Source of the DNA: Chloroflexota bacterium
Lineage (GTDB): Bacteria > Chloroflexota > Limnocylindria > P2-11E
DNA length: 5,448 bases
Assembly: GCA_005881085.1 (NCBI GenBank)
Contig: VBGU01000144.1
Span: 1 to 5,448 of the forward strand
Direction of reading: 5' to 3'
Numbering within the stretch: position 1 is the stretch's first letter; every line of letters begins with the position of its first letter. The notes under the pieces were generated by a model. That model had not been told where the DNA came from. It did not search any database and worked only from the letters and a program-made list of their open reading frames with translations. Shown one piece after another: positions 1 to 5,448 of this stretch. A program made the position numbers and the translations under genes.

Positions 1-17
1 AAAGGCCCCGCCCGCCC

Positions 18-24
18 TACAAAT
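18..24 (+). promoter_or_regulatory. Possible -10 region upstream of the GAF gene
   Basis: An AT-richer patch (TACAAAT, continuing to about 36) lies in otherwise GC-rich sequence, 32 nt before the GTG start at 57. It resembles a -10 element only loosely. No -35 can be judged because the window edge is too close. It is the only promoter-like stretch ahead of the gene, so it is recorded with low confidence. Confidence 0.2.
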
Positions 25-56
25 CAATCACGAATACGGGAGGAAGCGAAGAGACC

Positions 57-1778
57 GTGGGAGGCGTTAGGCGGGTGGCCATGGAAACGGCCCAAGCCAC
101 GAACCAGGCCCAGAGCGTGGAGTCGCCGCAAATCGACGCCGCGCCCCTCAACGTCGTCCGCATGACGCCGCCGGTCGAAGCGACGCTCCGCATCCTTCTC
201 AACAGCGTTCCCTACCTCATCGGTGCGGCAGTCGTACGCCAGCCGGCCGTCGGCGACGCGGTCGAGGCGGAAGTCGGACGGATGCCGTGGCTCCACGACC
301 GTCGTCTTCTCACGCTTCAGCTGCCCGACGATTCGCTCCCGGCGAACCGCGCGATCCTCCTCGACTGGCCGGTGCCATATCAGGCGGAATGGGTCGGGGC
401 GCCACCGCGTCTTCTCATCTCGCGTCTCGTCACGCAGGAGCGCACGGTCGGAGTGCTCCTCGGAACCTTGATCAGCCGCGAGCAGATATCCGCGGGCGCT
501 CGCGAAGCGCTCGACCTCTCTTGCGAGCTCATCGCCGCGGCGGTCGGCAGTGATTCCCTCGCGGCGATCGCCCCGACGCCAACGGCGGAGGAGCCCAGGC
601 GTCTTGTCGTGGTACCGGACGAGCCGATGCCCGAGCCAGAGTCCTCGCTCGTCATCACATCACCCGTCGAGTCCGAGCCGGTGCTCGATCCCAAGGACGA
701 ACAGGACGAGCGCGACCGCCAGGTCGTCGATGAAGTGGCGCGCGCACTCGACGAGCTCACGGACGCGCGCTCGATCGGTCGCGTGCTTCGCGATGCGGTC
801 ACCGCGATCGCAGGCGTTGATGGATTCTCGGTCGCCCTGTTCAACAGCGTGCGTCGCGAGGTCGCGTACCGCTACAAGGTCGTCGGTGCCGACCCCGACT
901 CCGCGGAGATGGGACGTCAGGTCGTCGACGATGGCCCCGATTGCTATGCGGCGCGCCACGATCGGCGCTGGCACAGCTTCGTTCGCGAGATCGGCGTGCG
1001 CGGTCCCGAAGGGGTCGAGGCGCGCAAGATCTCCGTTCTTCAGTACCCGCTCCTCGCCGCGGACGAGGTCTTCGGCGTCGCGACCCTTCAGGTTTTCGGC
1101 GACTCGGGGTTCTCCGATCACGCGACACGCCTCGTGCTCCGGGTCATCGAGGTTTCCAGCGATCGGCTTGCCGCGGTGCGGCGCGCCGCGCGCTTCCAAC
1201 CAAGTCTTTCCCCTTCGGAGTCCGCGGCGGCCGCCGTCCTCCCGCCGGTCGCCGCGGCTCACTCTTCTGCCCCGCTGTCGACGGCCGATGCGCCGACGAC
1301 GGACCAGATCCTGAACGACCTCGTGACCGGGTGCACCGAGATCGGTCTGCCGACCACCTTCATGGTCGGTGTCGATCCGGCCGCGGGTCTCCTGCGGGGC
1401 GAGCTCATCTCGGACTCATCGGCCGCTCGCGAGCTCGACTACGCCCTCGGGATCTCTGCCGGCCGCTTCACGATCGAGCTCTCCGACCGCTACAACGCGA
1501 TCGCCCGCGCGTGCCGCGAAGGGCGCATCGTGACCTCGCCGACGCTCGACGAGCTCGTGCACCCGCTTCGGGACGCCGACGGCGCCGCGACGCTCGAGCG
1601 CCTCGTTCAGGGTGGCCGCGCGACGATCATCCCGATCACCGTGTCGGGCGACGTCGTTGGGGCGCTGGTGGTGGGTCCGATGGCGGACGAGCCCGGCTTC
1701 AGCACCATCGTGAAAGTGCGCGACCTGGTCAATGAGACCGCGTCGCGACTCGCGGAGGCCTGGCGCACGAAGCGCTAG
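57..1778 (+). CDS. Multi-GAF-domain protein, probable cytosolic sensor without an output domain
   Basis: The product is a 573-residue soluble protein with no signal peptide and no membrane segment. Three globular blocks are visible. Residues ~38-165 form a degenerate GAF-like block. Residues ~220-375 form the clearest GAF domain, opening with a helix (VDEVARALDELTDA) and containing the strand IAGVDGFSVALFN. Residues ~413-568 form a third GAF-like block ending ATIIPITVSGDVVGALVVG and a C-terminal helix. The blocks are separated by a Pro/Glu-rich linker (~170-218) and an Ala/Ser/Pro-rich linker (~380-412). GAF domains bind small ligands such as cyclic nucleotides or haem, or mediate dimerisation. 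No histidine kinase, GGDEF, EAL, PP2C or DNA-binding domain follows, so any output must go through a partner. The start is uncertain: GTG 57 has GGGAGGA (38-44) with a 12-nt spacer, while ATG 81 would remove eight residues and has no good ribosome site. The stop is 18 nt before the membrane EEP gene, suggesting co-transcription. The domain call is fairly safe; ligand and role are unknown. Confidence 0.8.
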   Translation: MGGVRRVAMETAQATNQAQSVESPQIDAAPLNVVRMTPPVEATLRILLNSVPYLIGAAVVRQPAVGDAVEAEVGRMPWLHDRRLLTLQLPDDSLPANRAILLDWPVPYQAEWVGAPPRLLISRLVTQERTVGVLLGTLISREQISAGAREALDLSCELIAAAVGSDSLAAIAPTPTAEEPRRLVVVPDEPMPEPESSLVITSPVESEPVLDPKDEQDERDRQVVDEVARALDELTDARSIGRVLRDAVTAIAGVDGFSVALFNSVRREVAYRYKVVGADPDSAEMGRQVVDDGPDCYAARHDRRWHSFVREIGVRGPEGVEARKISVLQYPLLAADEVFGVATLQVFGDSGFSDHATRLVLRVIEVSSDRLAAVRRAARFQPSLSPSESAAAAVLPPVAAAHSSAPLSTADAPTTDQILNDLVTGCTEIGLPTTFMVGVDPAAGLLRGELISDSSAARELDYALGISAGRFTIELSDRYNAIARACREGRIVTSPTLDELVHPLRDADGAATLERLVQGGRATIIPITVSGDVVGALVVGPMADEPGFSTIVKVRDLVNETASRLAEAWRTKR

Positions 1779-1781
1779 ACC

Positions 1782-1787
1782 TACACT
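1782..1787 (+). promoter_or_regulatory. TACACT, -10-like box just before the membrane EEP gene
   Basis: TACACT matches the TANNNT -10 consensus and ends 9 nt before ATG 1797, in the 18-nt gap after the GAF gene. No Shine-Dalgarno sequence lies between it and the start, so a leaderless or nearly leaderless internal transcript is possible. No convincing -35 is seen about 17 nt upstream. It follows the 8-mer CGCTAGAC (1773-1780), which recurs before dnaE. Confidence 0.35.
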
Positions 1788-1796
1788 CCCTCGCCA

Positions 1797-3635
1797 ATGG
1801 TCGGCGAGGTGACCTTCGCGGTCATCGGCCTCCTCTTCCTCATCGCCGACGTCCGGACGTTTTCGTCCACGTTCCAGCAGACCTTCTTCGGTCAGTCGAA
1901 CACGACGCTCGCGATCATGGCCACGGCAGTCTTCGCGACCTCATTTCTGTCCCCGATCGTCGGCTGGCGGCTCGGTCCGAAGCGAAGTGTCGGTTTCAGC
2001 GCGGCGCTGCTCGGTATCGCGACGCTCATCGCGACGGTATCGCGGAGCAACGTCGCCGACCTCGCACTCTCGATCGTCGGGATCGCCGGCGGCATGTGGT
2101 GGCTCGGGCTGCTCCATTCGTCGCGGACGGCGGATCGTCCGTCGCCACTCGCGGTCGCGCTCCCGATCGCGTTCTCGGCCGATCTCGTCCTGCGCGCTGC
2201 ATTCCGCACGGTACCGCTCGTTGATCTGAATCTCGCGCTCGCCGCGCCACTCGTTCTCGTTGCGGCGCTCGTCTTCCTCGCGGCGGGAGTAGCCGCGATG
2301 GGCGGCGTCCGCACATGGACACGGCCGGATGCGCGGGGGGCGCTCGCGCTCATCGCGTTACCCGCGCTCTTCCTGGTCGCCGAGACCGGCGGCACGAACG
2401 GCGCGCAGGTGGCGCTGGCGAGCGGCCTCGGGCTCGGACCCGAGCCGCCCCGAGCGACCCAGCTCGGCATGGTGTTCGTCGGACTGGGTCTCGCCGCGGG
2501 GTCGCTCGCGCTTTCGCGCCGGTATCCGCGCGGCGTCGCCGCCGCGGTCGCTTGCGCGGCGGGCACCGCGCTTCTCTGGTACGTGCACGCCCCGGTTGTC
2601 TCTCTCGTCGGGGGCCTCGTTCTCGCCGCCGGCGTGTTCATCGCCGCCGCAACGATCCCGGGCACTCCGCTAAAGGCGACGGGCTCGCCCGCGATCGTGA
2701 CGGGGGCGCTCGCGCTCGGCTGGCTCGTGTTCGTCGGGACCGCGTTCGGGTTCTACGCGTTCTGGGCGTATCTCCCCGCGATCTACGCGGCGACCGCGGT
2801 GGTGGCGATCGCGGCGCTGCTCGTACCTGGTGGTGCGCTCCCGGCGTGGCGCGCGCTTCCCATCGCGCTCGTGCCGATCGTGGTGGGGGTGCCGCTCGTA
2901 GCGCTGCTGCTCACACAGCAGTCGCCGGCGACAGAAGACCCGCGCAACACCTTCCGCGTGATGACCTACAACATCCACCAGGGATTCAACGCGGGTCAGG
3001 TCCCGTCGCTCGACATGCTCGTCGACGTGATCTCGCGCGAGTCCCCCGACGTCCTCGTGCTGCAGGAGGTCGTACGCGGCTGGATGATCGACGAGCAGCA
3101 CGACGCGCTGAGCGTGCTGGCGGAACGCCTCGGGATGCCATACGTCTTTGGTCCGAACATCGGCGACCTCTACGGCAACGCGATCCTCTCGCGCTTTCCG
3201 ATGACCGACGTGAAGCGCATTCATTTCGCCGTGCAGCCGTCCGCGAGGCATCAGCCCCGAGGCGCAGTAGGCGTCCGGATCGGCGACGTCCTCATCGTGA
3301 CGACTCATCTCGACGACGTCTCCGATTCGAGCTCGATCCGCCAGGAGCAGGTCAGAACGATCCTGCGGGAATGGGATGGCGAGAAGGTCGCCATCGTCGC
3401 GGGGGACATGAACGCTGAGCCCGGTGAGCTCGAGATGGGCCTTTTCTCGGAGGCCGGCTACGGCGATCTCGCGGAGCCTGCGGGCGCGACCACGACGATG
3501 GACGACCCGCCGAAGCGCATCGACTACATCTGGGGCATCGGCGTGATCGGCTCGAGCCCGCACACGGTGATGGCGCTCGGCGCGTCCGATCACCGGGCGG
3601 TCGTGGTGAACGTCACCAAGCAAGCGCGTCCGTGA
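1797..3635 (+). CDS. Polytopic membrane protein with C-terminal endonuclease/exonuclease/phosphatase (EEP) domain
   Basis: The 612-residue product has two parts. Residues 1-375 are very hydrophobic, with about 11-12 predicted membrane helices (roughly 4-18, 36-55, 66-82, 88-107, 117-135, 144-168, 181-196, 222-239, 246-262, 265-285, 298-343 as one or two, and 353-373). The early stretch GWRLGPKRSVGFSAALLGIA looks a little like an MFS inter-helix loop. Residues ~386-607 form an EEP fold with its catalytic signatures intact: YNIHQG (N392), VLQEV (E424), VTTHLDD (H504), AGDMNAEP (D537, N539), RIDYIW (D576) and ASDHRAV (D598, H599). EEP enzymes are Mg-dependent phosphodiesterases or phosphatases acting on DNA, phospholipid head groups or inositol phosphates. 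Membrane anchoring favours a lipid or envelope substrate, but this is inference. The helix-bundle-plus-EEP architecture recalls eukaryotic CWH43/PGAP2IP. ATG 1797 lacks a Shine-Dalgarno sequence; GTG 1809 is an alternative start. The last 4 nt overlap the next gene. The EEP call is secure; the substrate is unknown. Confidence 0.88.
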   Translation: MVGEVTFAVIGLLFLIADVRTFSSTFQQTFFGQSNTTLAIMATAVFATSFLSPIVGWRLGPKRSVGFSAALLGIATLIATVSRSNVADLALSIVGIAGGMWWLGLLHSSRTADRPSPLAVALPIAFSADLVLRAAFRTVPLVDLNLALAAPLVLVAALVFLAAGVAAMGGVRTWTRPDARGALALIALPALFLVAETGGTNGAQVALASGLGLGPEPPRATQLGMVFVGLGLAAGSLALSRRYPRGVAAAVACAAGTALLWYVHAPVVSLVGGLVLAAGVFIAAATIPGTPLKATGSPAIVTGALALGWLVFVGTAFGFYAFWAYLPAIYAATAVVAIAALLVPGGALPAWRALPIALVPIVVGVPLVALLLTQQSPATEDPRNTFRVMTYNIHQGFNAGQVPSLDMLVDVISRESPDVLVLQEVVRGWMIDEQHDALSVLAERLGMPYVFGPNIGDLYGNAILSRFPMTDVKRIHFAVQPSARHQPRGAVGVRIGDVLIVTTHLDDVSDSSSIRQEQVRTILREWDGEKVAIVAGDMNAEPGELEMGLFSEAGYGDLAEPAGATTTMDDPPKRIDYIWGIGVIGSSPHTVMALGASDHRAVVVNVTKQARP

Positions 3636-4204
3636 CGCTTTCCAGGATCCTCAAGCTACTGCGGGTCAGCCGCGGTCGGTCCCCAGACGCTGGACATGTC
3701 GCCAGCCAGCCGTGGGTCGACATACGGCGACTCCTCCTCTCGACCGCGCCCAGCAGTCTCGAACTCGCGCCTACCCGCGAAATGCCTCGGGTTTGGGCCG
3801 CAGTGCTCGAGCACGGCCGGCAGGAAGGCACGGGGGCAGTCGTCGCGGTCGCCGATGGGTCGGTCGGTCTGTATTCGACCGTTGGCGGGGCGATCGTCGG
3901 GGCGGGAGCAGACCCGAGGACGCGCGCGGTGGCGCTCACCTTTCTGAGGGCCGTCGAGGCGTCCCTCGATCGCGTGCCGATCGCGGTGGACCTGCCGTTG
4001 GCAGGCGCAGGCGAATGGGCGCTCATCGCCCTTACCCACGGTGGCCCCCGTCACCGTGCCGCACGGACGGTGGAGGCGGTCGCGAAGGCGGACGATCCTC
4101 TCCACACGGCTTTCAATTCCGGGCGGGAGCTCCTCATCGCGATCAGCGCGCTCGGCTCGAAGCCAGATGGAGATGTCCGCCAGTCACGCTCTTCGCCGTT
4201 CTGA
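3632..4204 (+). CDS. Uncharacterised 190-residue protein, translationally coupled to the EEP gene
   Basis: The GTG start lies inside the upstream stop (GTGA, 3632-3635), a layout typical of translational coupling. Codons show strong G/C third positions throughout, supporting real coding. The first ~45 residues are basic and variable-looking. A compact alpha/beta core follows: a helix at ~53-62 (RVWAAVLEHG), a strand pair with a glycine-rich turn at ~68-92 (AVVAVADGSVGLYSTVGG then AIVGAG), a helix at ~95-113, a strand at ~127-135 (EWALIALTH), and a terminal helix at ~156-174 (LHTAFNSGRELLIAISAL). The pattern VWxxxxExG...VaLADGtxsLYxSxGGxxiGxG resembles small conserved hypothetical proteins I recall from several bacterial phyla, but I cannot name a Pfam family. 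There are no catalytic signatures, signal peptide or membrane helices. The polar tail after ~176 may be dispensable. Adjacency suggests a role with the membrane EEP protein; the function is unknown. Confidence 0.72.
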   Translation: MTLSRILKLLRVSRGRSPDAGHVASQPWVDIRRLLLSTAPSSLELAPTREMPRVWAAVLEHGRQEGTGAVVAVADGSVGLYSTVGGAIVGAGADPRTRAVALTFLRAVEASLDRVPIAVDLPLAGAGEWALIALTHGGPRHRAARTVEAVAKADDPLHTAFNSGRELLIAISALGSKPDGDVRQSRSSPF

Positions 4205-4383
4205 AGCTGCTGCACCTGGCCGGTGCGATATGGCTCGAGAATCTCCGAGGAGGCGGCGAGCCTTGGCGGATCACGGATCGGCTCCGCACTTTCCTCGACG
4301 GACGGGCGATGCTCCGGCGACATACTCCGGCTATCGCATTCGTCGCGCTCATCGTCGCGCTGATGGTCCTGAAGCCGCTCTGA
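4201..4383 (+). CDS. Possible small single-pass membrane protein or frameshifted tail (start unclear)
   Basis: The frame ending at TGA 4381-4383 has mostly G/C third codon positions from about 4187 onward, whereas upstream in the same frame it is an arginine-rich shadow. Its translation ends with a basic patch and a hydrophobic segment (AMLRRHTPAIAFVALIVALM, then VLKPL), resembling a C-terminal membrane anchor. No ATG, GTG or TTG opens the coding-like part. The first usable ATG is 4309, which gives only 24 residues and has no ribosome site. A CTG at 4201 overlaps the previous stop as CTGA, mimicking a coupled start, and would give 60 residues. Alternatives are a frameshift (real or sequencing error) that joins this to the preceding gene, a decayed gene remnant, or chance. 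I see no homology that would decide. Confidence 0.25.
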   Translation: MKLLHLAGAIWLENLRGGGEPWRITDRLRTFLDGRAMLRRHTPAIAFVALIVALMVLKPL

Positions 4384-4388
4384 GCCGC

Positions 4389-4394
4389 TAGACT
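4389..4394 (+). promoter_or_regulatory. TAGACT, probable -10 box for dnaE
   Basis: TAGACT fits the TANNNT -10 pattern and lies 36 nt before the dnaE GTG start, which would give a leader of about 30 nt starting near A4401. It sits within CGCTAGAC (4386-4393), the same 8-mer found before the membrane EEP gene. No clear -35 hexamer is visible; CTGATG at 4360-4365 is a poor match with an over-long spacer. No Shine-Dalgarno sequence is evident in the leader. Confidence 0.4.
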
Positions 4395-4430
4395 TCATCT
4401 AACCGCCGCGCTTCCTCGAGCGGCACACAC

Positions 4431-5448
4431 GTGGGGCAGGTCATCGCCAAGAACTTCGTCCATCTGCACACCCATAGCGAGTACAGCCTGCTCGACGGGC
4501 TGTCCCGCCTGAGCGACCTCGTCGCGCGCGCGAAGGCCCTGGACATGCCCGCGCTCGGTCTCACCGATCACGGCGCGCTGTACGGGGCCATCGACTTCTA
4601 CACGCTCTGCCGCGACGCCGGCATCAAGCCGATCATCGGAGTCGAGACCTACGTCGCCCGCAACAACCGCTTCGATCGCGATCCGCGGTCCGAGGGCCAT
4701 GGCAAGCCCTGGCACCTCGTGCTCCTCGCCAAGGACTTCACCGGCTACCAGAACCTCGTCACGCTGGTCACCGCCGCCCACCTGGAGGGCTACTACTACC
4801 GCCCCCGTATGGACAAGGACCTCCTTCGCGAGCGCAGCCAGGGCCTGATCGCGCTCTCGGCTTGCCTGCAGGGCGAGCTGGCGCGCGCGATCACCGACGA
4901 GGGCATCGACGCGGCGTGCGCGGTCGCCGAAGAGCATCGCAGCATCTTCGGGGACGGCAATTACTACCTCGAGCTCATGTCGCACGGCATCCCCGAGCAG
5001 GAGCGCGTGAACGAGGGCGTCCGCGAAGTCTCGCGACGGACCGGGGTGCCGCTCGTCGTCACCAACGACATCCACTACGTGCACGCCGAGGACGCCGAGG
5101 CGCAGGACGTCATGGTCTGCATCCAAAGCGGCAAGACCATAGACACGCCCGACCGCCTGAAGATGATCGACAACCCCGAGCTCTTCATGCGGACGGCGGC
5201 GCAGATGAGCGACCTTTTCCCGAACGACCCCGAGGGGCTCGAGAACACGCTGCGCATAGCCGAGAAGGTCGACCTGCGCCTGCCGCTGGGTGAGCTCCGC
5301 CTCCCGCACTTCGAAGTCCCGGCGGGAAAGACGCCCGAGGAGCAGCTCCGCACGCTCGCGGAAGCGGGCACGGTCGCGAAGTACGGCTCCATCACGCCGG
5401 AGCTGCGCGAGCGGATCGACAAGGAGCTCGCGATCATCGCGAAGACGG
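4431..5448 (+). CDS. dnaE: DNA polymerase III subunit alpha, N-terminal part (cut by window edge)
   Basis: This is the catalytic subunit of the replicative DNA polymerase. The first 339 residues are present and the reading frame stays open to the right edge. GTG 4431 is the only plausible start: an in-frame TAG lies at 4389, no other start codon falls between, and the DnaE N-terminus FVHLHTHSEYSLLDG follows at residues 9-23. Residues ~9-220 form the PHP domain, with motifs HLHTH (H13, H15), D22, LTDHG (H47), IIGVE (E72), WHLVLL (H95), SACLQGE (C145) and TNDIHYV (D213, H215). Alignment from memory with mycobacterial DnaE1 puts all nine metal ligands in place, which fits an active PHP 3'-5' exonuclease. 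Residues ~220-339 enter the polymerase region (QDVMVCIQSGKTI, then LRIAEKVDL, PHFEVPAGKTPEEQLRTL and ELRERIDKEL). The polymerase active site, fingers, beta-binding and OB regions lie outside the window. The gene is transcribed in the same direction as its neighbours but probably from its own promoter. Confidence 0.96.
   Translation, partial: MGQVIAKNFVHLHTHSEYSLLDGLSRLSDLVARAKALDMPALGLTDHGALYGAIDFYTLCRDAGIKPIIGVETYVARNNRFDRDPRSEGHGKPWHLVLLAKDFTGYQNLVTLVTAAHLEGYYYRPRMDKDLLRERSQGLIALSACLQGELARAITDEGIDAACAVAEEHRSIFGDGNYYLELMSHGIPEQERVNEGVREVSRRTGVPLVVTNDIHYVHAEDAEAQDVMVCIQSGKTIDTPDRLKMIDNPELFMRTAAQMSDLFPNDPEGLENTLRIAEKVDLRLPLGELRLPHFEVPAGKTPEEQLRTLAEAGTVAKYGSITPELRERIDKELAIIAKT

Noticed and set aside
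564..2812. Four copies of the palindrome GCGATCGC (564-571, 804-811, 1497-1504, 2805-2812), like the cyanobacterial HIP1 repeat
   Set aside because: All four lie in frame as Ala-Ile-Ala codons (GCG ATC GCN) in two genes; codon preference explains them without a dedicated repeat.
2315..3418. Long 367-codon + strand frame inside the membrane EEP gene
   Set aside because: Extremely Arg-rich low-complexity translation overlapping a gene with clear catalytic motifs; a frame shadow.
2670..3623. 317-codon antisense frame opposite the EEP domain
   Set aside because: His/Arg/Asp-rich translation with no domain pattern, mirroring the EEP coding frame.
4247..4391. Strong Shine-Dalgarno-like GAGGAGG (4247-4253) followed by TTG 4263, opening a 42-residue frame to the TAG at 4389
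   Set aside because: That frame is rich in Arg/Pro/Ala with many A/T third positions, typical of a shadow frame; the motif probably arises from GAG/GGC-rich sequence.
4401..4424. Possible hairpin CCGC...GCGG (4403-4406 with about 4419-4422) before dnaE as a terminator or attenuator
   Set aside because: Only about four base pairs of stem with a ten-base loop and no following T-run; too weak to call.
4395..5309. Long 304-codon antisense open frame opposite dnaE
   Set aside because: It is the complement of the secure dnaE coding frame; its Val/Asp/Leu/His-heavy composition is the usual antisense shadow of high-GC genes.

Overview
The window is about two-thirds G+C by eye. It is compactly coded on the + strand, with strong G/C preference at third codon positions and several GTG starts. 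It looks like a chromosomal stretch from a high-GC bacterium. The gene style, weak Shine-Dalgarno signals and TANNNT boxes close to starts would suit a Chloroflexota-type lineage (Limnocylindria/Ellin6529-like). That placement is an impression, not a demonstrated assignment. I see no mobile element, CRISPR array, tRNA or rRNA.

Layout: (1) 1-56 is a short upstream region with an AT-richer patch. (2) 57-1778 encodes a soluble 573-residue protein made of GAF or GAF-like modules with no recognisable output domain. (3) 1797-3635, 18 nt downstream, encodes a 612-residue protein with about 11-12 membrane helices fused to a complete endonuclease/exonuclease/phosphatase (EEP) domain. (4) 3632-4204 overlaps gene 2 by 4 nt (GTGA) and encodes a 190-residue protein of unknown function. 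(5) 4205-4430 has no confident gene, but one frame (to the stop at 4381-4383) has coding-like codon use and ends in a transmembrane-like segment. (6) 4431 to the right edge is the start of dnaE, the DNA polymerase III alpha subunit: the PHP domain is complete and the polymerase core is cut off.

Genes 1-3 are probably one transcription unit because of the 18 nt gap and 4 nt overlap. A possible reading is a ligand-sensing GAF protein, a membrane-embedded EEP enzyme (architecture reminiscent of eukaryotic CWH43/PGAP2IP) and a small accessory protein. The functional link is inferred from adjacency only. dnaE is housekeeping and probably has its own promoter (TAGACT at 4389-4394). All nine residues expected to form the PHP metal site appear present, which suggests a built-in proofreading exonuclease.
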